The notes beneath the pieces were generated by a model. The model had not been told where the DNA came from. It saw nothing but the letters and a program-made list of their open reading frames with translations, and made no database searches. Position numbers and translations under genes: made by a program. A DNA stretch of 7,882 bases from contig JBFMCN010000022.1 of the NCBI GenBank assembly GCA_040754475.1, forward strand, positions 1-7,882, given 5' to 3'. Every line of letters begins with the position of its first letter. Position 1 is the stretch's first letter. Origin of the DNA: JAJPHY01 sp040754475 (GTDB lineage: Bacteria > Actinomycetota > UBA4738 > HRBIN12). Below are positions 1-3,738 of the stretch, piece after piece.

Positions 1-60
1 CCCCTCCCAACCCAGCCACACCCCCAACCCCCACCCCCCCCCCCCCCGGGCGGGCCGGGG
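1..60. other. C-rich low-complexity contig edge
   Basis: These bases are almost only C with a few A, T and G, and include an unbroken run of 14 C at 34-47. Read on the minus strand, the T-box leader passes through a very GC-rich stretch and then dissolves into poly-G with scattered T. This is what reads look like when base calling fails after a strong hairpin, especially in two-colour chemistry where no signal is called G. I see no gene here. The true sequence between the T-box and its target gene is probably missing or corrupted. A natural G-rich tract cannot be excluded. Confidence 0.6.
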
Positions 61-306
61 CCCCGCGCCCCGCGGTACCACCCTGCTTGCCGGTACCCTC
101 GCGGGCTCCGGCCCCTCCACGGCTGCCATCACAGCCTTCCGCTGTTACGGGCGGACCCGGCCGCGTCTACTGCCGGCGCGTGGCTCGCGCCCGGTTCGGG
201 CGGCGGCTCGGGGAGGATGTTCCCGGGGGGCCAGCCGCCGGGCTTCCACCGTCCCCGGCTCGCTTGAGGAGGCGACCCCCGGTACTCGTTCCCGTCATCG
301 CCTGTA
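60..306 (-). promoter_or_regulatory. T-box riboswitch leader, probably isoleucine-specific (ileS)
   Basis: This leader RNA would bind uncharged tRNA and control an aminoacyl-tRNA synthetase gene. Reading the minus strand 5' to 3': AACGAGTA (290-283) forms the 5' side of the specifier loop. CCGGGGG (282-276) can pair with CCCCCGG (229-223). AAGCGAGCCGGGG (265-253) and GGTGGAAGCCCGGC (250-237) match the conserved distal Stem I of T-boxes. GAACATC (222-216) is the 3' side of the specifier loop and offers ATC, an isoleucine codon. GTAGACGCGG (170-161) and CGTAACAGC (149-141) follow in the linker. AGGGTGGTACCGCG (84-71) is the antiterminator core. Its TGGT (80-77) would pair with an ACCA tRNA end, as expected for tRNA-Ile. 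CCCGCG and CGCGGG arms flank the core. The regulated gene is outside the window to the left. ileS is inferred from the specifier and from the lspA neighbourhood. I cannot tell whether control is by termination or by translation, because the sequence beyond about 60 is degenerate. Confidence 0.9.
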
Positions 307-312
307 ACATGC

Positions 313-341
313 ATGCTACTCGTAACGATGGCCATGGTCAC
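313..341 (-). promoter_or_regulatory. Candidate promoter for the T-box transcript
   Basis: On the minus strand GTGACC (341-336) is followed by exactly 17 bases and then TAGCAT (318-313), resembling sigma-70 type -35 and -10 boxes with four of six matches each. A start about 306-308 would begin the transcript just ahead of the specifier-loop region of the T-box, which is where it should begin. The -10 box coincides with the first ATG of the divergent DUF167 reading frame. The position fits well but the boxes are not strong. Confidence 0.45.
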
Positions 342-588
342 GGTTCGGGTTCGACCCCGCTCGGGGAAGACGGCGGTGGAGGTCGGTTCTCAGGAGATCG
401 TAGTGAAGGTCCGTGCCGCCCCCGAGGGCGGTCGCGCGACCGAGGAGGCCCGCAGGGCGCTCGCCGGGGCCCTAGGCGTGGCGCTCCCGGGGGTCAGACT
501 CCGAACGGGCGCCCGATCTCGGACGAAGGTGTTCGAGGTCGAAGGCTTGACGCTTGCCGAGGTGGCGGTGCGCTTGCAGGCAACGTGA
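313..588 (+). CDS. DUF167 (YggU-like) family protein
   Basis: This small protein of 84-91 residues belongs to the DUF167/YggU family, whose function is not established. The match rests on the first beta strand VTVRVRPRSGKTAVE (residues 9-23), the central strand and turn VVKVRAAPEGGRATEEA (30-46), which corresponds to the family's V-K-V-x-A-P-P-x-x-G-x-A-N block, and the closing G-x-R-S-R-T-K-V-F-E-V-E-G block (66-78). Three in-frame ATG codons at 313, 328 and 334 are possible starts. None has a clear Shine-Dalgarno sequence. The first lies on the putative -10 box of the opposite strand, so 328 or 334 may be the true start, and 334 leaves the conserved domain intact. DUF167 genes often sit in the yggT/divIVA/lspA neighbourhood, and this one heads a same-strand cluster with dksA-like, lspA and rluD-like genes. 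Confidence 0.8.
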   Translation: MLLVTMAMVTVRVRPRSGKTAVEVGSQEIVVKVRAAPEGGRATEEARRALAGALGVALPGVRLRTGARSRTKVFEVEGLTLAEVAVRLQAT

Positions 589-597
589 GCCGACTGC

Positions 598-627
598 TTG
601 CCGCTCGGCGTGCCGCAGTGCTACCGT
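598..627 (+). promoter_or_regulatory. Weak candidate promoter of the DksA-like gene
   Basis: TTGCCG (598-603) is followed by 18 bases and TACCGT (622-627), which fits the loose high-GC pattern TANNNT. Transcription would start about 634-637, essentially at the A of the ATG at 637. That would give a leaderless message and agrees with the lack of any Shine-Dalgarno sequence there. Such short matches are common by chance. Confidence 0.25.
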
Positions 628-636
628 CCTTCGGCT

Positions 637-1026
637 ATGGCCACAAAGTCCTCCCACACAAAGAAGGAATTGGACGAGCTGCGCGATCGACTCTTGGAGG
701 AGAGACAGCAGCTCCAGGATCAACTGTCCACCATCGAGGAGGCGACGTTCGCCACGTCCCAGTCGGACATGTCGGGCGAGGTGTCCTTCGATGACGAGAA
801 TGCGGACGCCGGCACGTTCACTTTCGAGCGAGAGCGCGACCTGTCCATCGAGAACAACGTTCGGGACCTGCTCGCGAAGATCGACCGTGCGCTCACCCGG
901 ATGGACGAAGGCACCTACGGGATCTGCTCGCGATGCGGCAAGCCGATCGAGAAGGCTCGTGTGAAGGCACTGCCGTACGTCGACCTCTGCATCAAGGACG
1001 CGCAGGCACAGGCCCGGCCCAGGTAG
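637..1026 (+). CDS. DksA/TraR-type zinc-finger protein
   Basis: The 129-residue product belongs to the DksA/TraR C4-type zinc-finger family. Some members bind in the RNA polymerase secondary channel and adjust transcription with ppGpp, but in actinobacteria the role of many homologues is less clear. Residues about 8-35 and 66-92 are charged helices that would form the coiled-coil hairpin, with the acidic segment S-F-D-D-E-N-A-D-A-G (50-59) between them. The signature G-T-Y-G-I-C-S-R-C-G-K-P-I (92-104) leads to the zinc ligands C97, C100 and C118. The fourth position is D121 rather than Cys, giving C-x2-C-x17-C-x2-D. ATG 637 is preferred over an upstream TTG at 598 because the family homology begins just after it. 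No Shine-Dalgarno is visible. The gene lies 48 bases after DUF167 and 10 bases before lspA, so cotranscription with lspA is likely. Confidence 0.88.
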   Translation: MATKSSHTKKELDELRDRLLEERQQLQDQLSTIEEATFATSQSDMSGEVSFDDENADAGTFTFERERDLSIENNVRDLLAKIDRALTRMDEGTYGICSRCGKPIEKARVKALPYVDLCIKDAQAQARPR

Positions 1027-1036
1027 CGGGTCGGCT

Positions 1037-1510
1037 GTGATCGGCGCCCGGCGCCCGGCGGTCTGGCTGTTCGTGGCCGCGACCGTCGCCTACACCGCCG
1101 ACCGGCTGACGAAGCTCTGGGCCCTGGAGGAGCTCGCGCATCATCCGCCCATCACGCTCATCCCGAAGGTCCTGGACCTCCGATACACGGACAACTCCGG
1201 CGGAGCGTTTGGCGTTGGCCAGAGCGCGCCGTGGCTCTTCGCGACTGCGACGATCCTGGCCTCGGTGGCGATCGTCGTCGCGTCCTTCTACGTCAGGCAC
1301 AGATCCGTGACGGTCGCGCTCGGCCTGATCCTCGGCGGCGCACTCGGCAACCTGACGGATCGCCTGCTCCGGGGCGACGGATTCCTGACCGGACGCGTGG
1401 TCGACTTCATCGACGTCCACATCTGGCCGGTGTTCAACCTGGCCGATTCGGCGATCGTCGTCGGTGCGCTCCTGTTTGCCATCACCACGTTCCGTCGCGG
1501 GGAGGAGTGA
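1037..1510 (+). CDS. lspA: Lipoprotein signal peptidase (signal peptidase II)
   Basis: LspA is an aspartyl protease of the inner membrane. It removes the signal peptide from diacylglyceryl-modified prolipoproteins. The 157-residue length is typical. Four hydrophobic segments are visible at about 7-20, 65-86, 92-106 and 134-152. Conserved blocks appear in order: T-A-D-R-L-T-K with D22, T-D-N-S-G-G-A-F-G with N53, G-G-A-L-G-N-L-T-D-R with N105 and D108, V-V-D-F-I-D with D123, and F-N-L-A-D-S-A with N134 and D137. D123 and D137 align with the catalytic dyad of the family, and D108 is also invariant. The start is GTG at 1037, 10 bases after the DksA-like stop, with only a weak AGGT upstream. The stop at 1508-1510 is 1 base from the next start, so translational coupling with the rluD-like gene is likely. 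All active-site residues are present. Confidence 0.95.
   Translation: MIGARRPAVWLFVAATVAYTADRLTKLWALEELAHHPPITLIPKVLDLRYTDNSGGAFGVGQSAPWLFATATILASVAIVVASFYVRHRSVTVALGLILGGALGNLTDRLLRGDGFLTGRVVDFIDVHIWPVFNLADSAIVVGALLFAITTFRRGEE
1501..1507 (+). promoter_or_regulatory. Strong Shine-Dalgarno of the rluD-like gene
   Basis: GGAGGAG lies inside the last codons of lspA and places GGAGG six bases before GTG 1512. It supports 1512 as the start of the downstream gene rather than the upstream ATG at 1464, which would overlap lspA by 47 bases and lie ahead of the S4 domain. Confidence 0.75.
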
Positions 1511-1511
1511 C

Positions 1512-2429
1512 GTGGCCACGGTGTTCGAGGCCGCCGCAGGCCGCCTTGATGCCGTGATCGCCGCGCGCCTGGTGATCCCGCGAGCCGAGGCGCAGCGCGC
1601 GATCGGCGAGGGGCGCGTGCTCGTCGATGGAACCGCACGATCCAGGTCGTTTCGACTCAGGGGCGGCGAGCGGGTCGCCGTCGACCTCACGGGCCTGGGA
1701 ATGCTTGCAGCGGAAGGGCCCCCGGTCGAGATTCGTCACCGCGACCCGTACCTGCTCGTGGTGAGCAAGCCCGCGGGGCTTCCCACCCACCCCACGCAGA
1801 GCCGCCGCACGGGGACGCTGGTCAACAGGCTGGTCGGCATGGGCGTGCCTCTGTCCGGGGCGGGAGGACCGCTTCGCCCAGGGATCGTCCACCGCCTGGA
1901 CGCCGGAACCTCCGGGCTGATGATCGTGGCTTGCGACGACGACACACATGCTGCCCTGGTGGAGATGCTCGCGCGCCACGCGATCGACCGCCGCTATTTG
2001 GCGCTCGTCCGCGGGGTGGTCGAGCACGATCGCTTCGCGGTCGACGCACGACTCGGCCGTGCGGGAGCGCGCATCCGTGTCCATGCGTCGGGGGGCAGGC
2101 AGGCCGAAACGCGGTTCGAGACGCTCGAGCGGTTCGAGCACGCCACGCTGCTTGAGGCGGCGCCGCGGACGGGGCGCACGCATCAGATCCGCGTACACCT
2201 GTCGGCCGTGCGGCACTCGATATTGGGCGATGCGAGGTACGGCGGAGGGGGAGAGGAGGCGCGGCGGCTGGGGCTCTCCCGACCGTTCCTGCACTCGTTC
2301 CGGCTGTCCTTCGAGCATCCACGCACCGGCGGGCGCATCGAGCTGGAGGATGCGCTCCCGGCCGATCTTGAGGAAGCGTTGGGGGGGGGGGGGGGGGGGG
2401 GGCGCCCCCCCCCCCCCCACGACAGCTAG
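1512..2429 (+). CDS. RluA/RluD-family RNA pseudouridine synthase
   Basis: This enzyme isomerises uridine to pseudouridine in structured RNA. RluD-type members that carry an S4 domain usually modify 23S rRNA, but the exact target cannot be read from the sequence. The GTG start at 1512 follows a strong ribosome-binding site. Residues about 8-62 form an S4 RNA-binding domain (A-G-R-L-D through G-E-R-V-A-V-D-L). The catalytic domain follows, with V-S-K-P-A-G-L-P-T-H-P (about 79-89), the motif G-I-V-H-R-L-D-A-G-T-S-G with catalytic D130, and the late R-T-G-R-T-H-Q-I-R-V-H-L block. Homology reaches the usual C-terminal D-A-L-P-A-D-L-E-E-A-L ending at residue 290. After that the frame reads seven Gly, Arg, four Pro, His-Asp-Ser and a TAG, all encoded by the G22-CG-C14 tract and its flank. 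That tail is almost certainly not the native C-terminus, so the exact end of the gene is uncertain. Confidence 0.9.
   Translation: MATVFEAAAGRLDAVIAARLVIPRAEAQRAIGEGRVLVDGTARSRSFRLRGGERVAVDLTGLGMLAAEGPPVEIRHRDPYLLVVSKPAGLPTHPTQSRRTGTLVNRLVGMGVPLSGAGGPLRPGIVHRLDAGTSGLMIVACDDDTHAALVEMLARHAIDRRYLALVRGVVEHDRFAVDARLGRAGARIRVHASGGRQAETRFETLERFEHATLLEAAPRTGRTHQIRVHLSAVRHSILGDARYGGGGEEARRLGLSRPFLHSFRLSFEHPRTGGRIELEDALPADLEEALGGGGGGGRPPPPHDS
2381..2418. repeat. G22-CG-C14 homopolymer palindrome
   Basis: A run of 22 G (2381-2402), then CG, then 14 C (2405-2418), makes a perfect loopless palindrome of about 30 bases centred between 2403 and 2404. It falls exactly between the conserved end of the rluD-like protein and the convergent nuclease gene. 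It could be an extreme natural GC hairpin, but homopolymers of this length are rare in chromosomes. The left contig edge also shows a 14-C run. A false join, or a failed read-through of a real terminator, is the more likely explanation. Confidence 0.85.
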
Positions 2430-2450
2430 TCTGAGACAGACTAGTTTGAT
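2424..2450. terminator. Hairpin between convergent genes, candidate bidirectional terminator
   Basis: AGCTAGTCTG (2424-2433), loop AGA, and CAGACTAGTT (2437-2446) form a 10-bp stem with one G-U pair. On the plus strand a short T-containing tail follows. The hairpin contains the TAG stop of the rluD-like frame and lies 14 bases beyond the stop of the minus-strand nuclease gene, a usual place for a terminator. The stem is only moderately GC-rich and there is no long U tract, so intrinsic termination would be modest. Confidence 0.5.
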
Positions 2451-2459
2451 ACCCGCGAG

Positions 2460-3587
2460 CTACCGCCTGGCGTGCTCGCCCTCCTTGAGGTACAAGGCGT
2501 ATTGAGTGCGGATCTCCTCTCGTGAGGCGAGGACCGCATCCTCCACGTCCGGCGGCAGCGTCCGCGACTCGATGAGATCGTTGAGCTTCCTCGTGTCTAC
2601 CGAGACGACCCGCTCCCAAAGGCCGAGCGGCTCGAGGATCTGCCGCAACCGCAGCTGGTCGGGAGTCGTCACGTGCTGCGGGCGACGGTCGACCGCAGCT
2701 CCGTCCGAGCCGAACAGCCTCCGATAGCCATGCTCTTCGCAGAACGCGTTGATCAGGGCGGCGAGCTCGTCGATACGCCGATAGGTGTCGCGGCCGCGAC
2801 GCTTCAGCGTTATCCATTCGTCGACGGTCTCGGTCATCCGTGGAGCAGGATCGCCCTCCTCCTTCTCGAACCGGTGGCGGAAGAAGGGGCACAGTCGCTG
2901 GAAATCGCACCAGTGGCAGAGTGGGTTCTGACGCGGCTCGAACATGCCGGCGGCGATCCGCCCGGCGACGGTGGCGATCCGCCGGCGGAGTTCCTCGAGG
3001 TCGCCGTTTCGGCGGGCCGTCGACATCCTCTGGCCGGGCAAGAGGTAGTAGAGGGTTAGCCGTTCGGGCTCGATCCCCCAGATCTCCCCGGCGGCGAGGT
3101 GGTACACGGAGAGCTGCAGGTCTCGGTCGATCGCGGCCTGCGGCGGGAGGCGGCGGTTCGTCTTGTAGTCGATGATCTCGTACCCGCCGCCGGGGATCCG
3201 GTCCATCCGGTCGATCACGCCGGACAGCTCAACGCCCTCGACCTCGATGGTGAAGCGGAACTCCAGGGCCGCCGGGATCCGGTACTCGGAGGCGTTGTCG
3301 GAGTGGTACTGGGTCAGGACCTGGCGACCGTGGTCGAAATACATGCGTTCCTCGGACCCGCTCGCGTAGCCCTCGCGGACCCAGACGGCCTCGAGCATCT
3401 CGTGAAGCTCGGCAAGGGACGGCGCCACGGGAACGGGGCGGCTGTGGAACCGGTACAGGGCTCGGTGGAGCGAGTCGCCGAACGACAGGGTCGCCGACGG
3501 CGCCGAGGGGACCCTGTCCTCGTACTGGAACTTGTACTTGGCAGGGCATGTCTCGTAGGTGCTGATCGACGAGTAGGAAAGGCGCAT
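2460..3587 (-). CDS. RecB/Cas4-like PD-(D/E)XK nuclease with Fe-S cluster cysteines
   Basis: The 375-residue protein is a PD-(D/E)XK superfamily nuclease of the RecB/AddB/Cas4 type. It starts with S-Y-S-S-I-S-T-Y-E-T-C-P, the usual entry to this fold. Nuclease residues are H41 (S-L-H-R-A-L), D126 (G-V-I-D-R-M-D), D140 and K142 (E-I-I-D-Y-K-T), and Q158 and Y162 (Q-x3-Y). C14 together with C224, C227 and C233 (C-x2-C-x5-C) gives the one-plus-three cysteine layout that holds a [4Fe-4S] cluster in AddB and Cas4. A helical tail of about 125 residues follows and is not assigned. There is no helicase domain and no cas gene nearby, so this is a stand-alone nuclease of the kind common in actinobacteria. 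Its role is probably in DNA repair or recombination, but I cannot name it. ATG 3587 has GGGAG three bases upstream. The gene is divergent from dnaE and convergent with the rluD-like gene. Confidence 0.88.
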   Translation of the reverse strand: MRLSYSSISTYETCPAKYKFQYEDRVPSAPSATLSFGDSLHRALYRFHSRPVPVAPSLAELHEMLEAVWVREGYASGSEERMYFDHGRQVLTQYHSDNASEYRIPAALEFRFTIEVEGVELSGVIDRMDRIPGGGYEIIDYKTNRRLPPQAAIDRDLQLSVYHLAAGEIWGIEPERLTLYYLLPGQRMSTARRNGDLEELRRRIATVAGRIAAGMFEPRQNPLCHWCDFQRLCPFFRHRFEKEEGDPAPRMTETVDEWITLKRRGRDTYRRIDELAALINAFCEEHGYRRLFGSDGAAVDRRPQHVTTPDQLRLRQILEPLGLWERVVSVDTRKLNDLIESRTLPPDVEDAVLASREEIRTQYALYLKEGEHARR

Positions 3588-3632
3588 GAGCTCCCGGTCC
3601 CTGACCTCTGCGGTTGCCTCCGGTGTCGGCCC

Positions 3633-3662
3633 AGTCTATCCTCGATGACGGCGGAATCACAA
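3633..3662 (-). promoter_or_regulatory. Candidate promoter of the nuclease gene
   Basis: On the minus strand TTGTGA (3662-3657), 18 bases, then TAGACT (3638-3633) resembles -35 and -10 boxes. The leader would be about 40 bases and contain the GGGAG ribosome-binding site. It overlaps the candidate dnaE promoter on the other strand, so the two could interfere with each other. The call rests on short matches only. Confidence 0.35.
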
Positions 3663-3673
3663 GGGTGTAACTT
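3645..3673 (+). promoter_or_regulatory. Candidate promoter of dnaE
   Basis: ATGACG (3645-3650), 17 bases, then TAACTT (3668-3673) matches a relaxed high-GC promoter. Transcription would start near 3680, about 60 bases ahead of GTG 3739. The -10 box touches the first DnaA-like box, so bound DnaA would be expected to block or modulate initiation. Confidence 0.35.
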
Positions 3674-3691
3674 TTCCACAGGTTCTCCACA
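3672..3691 (+). promoter_or_regulatory. Pair of DnaA-box-like sequences upstream of dnaE
   Basis: TTTTCCACA (3672-3680) fits the DnaA consensus TTWTNCACA completely. TTCTCCACA (3683-3691) differs at one position and lies in direct repeat, 11 bases start to start. They sit in the divergent nuclease/dnaE intergenic region over the predicted dnaE transcription start. There is no AT-rich unwinding region and no dnaA/dnaN neighbour, so a chromosomal origin is not indicated. A regulatory or titration role is possible, as is chance. Confidence 0.5.
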
Positions 3692-3721
3692 GCCGGGGCC
3701 GGAGGCCTGCAGGGCCTTCCC

Positions 3722-3728
3722 GAGGAAG
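3722..3728 (+). promoter_or_regulatory. Shine-Dalgarno region deciding the dnaE GTG start
   Basis: GAGGAAG lies 10 bases before GTG 3739. The family homology (F-V-H-L-H-N-H) begins only six residues after this GTG, so no later start is possible without losing the PHP metal motif. Confidence 0.5.
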
Positions 3729-3738
3729 TCGAGCAGGC

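Noticed and set aside
74..97. Two GGTACC palindromes (74-79 and 92-97) as a separate repeat element
   Set aside because: One is part of the T-box core and the other lies in the antiterminator arm region, so they need no separate explanation.
129..341. Minus-strand open frame of 70 codons
   Set aside because: It coincides with the T-box leader and the conserved RNA motifs explain the sequence. The translation has no recognisable domain.
87..794. Plus-strand open frame of 235 codons across the left end
   Set aside because: It runs antisense through the T-box and out of frame through DUF167 and the DksA-like gene. Its Arg/Gly/Pro-rich composition is typical of a GC-driven shadow frame.
1822..2910. 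Minus-strand open frame of 362 codons spanning the homopolymer
   Set aside because: It crosses the G/C tract and is antisense to the rluD-like gene and out of frame with the nuclease gene. There is no domain, and it is continuous only because the tract lacks stops.
2460..3587. Cas4 of a CRISPR system
   Set aside because: The Fe-S nuclease layout is shared with Cas4, but the protein is longer, no other cas gene or repeat array is present, and its setting is beside dnaE.
3672..3691. Chromosomal replication origin
   Set aside because: There are only two DnaA-like boxes, no AT-rich unwinding element, and no dnaA, dnaN, gyrB or rpmH nearby.
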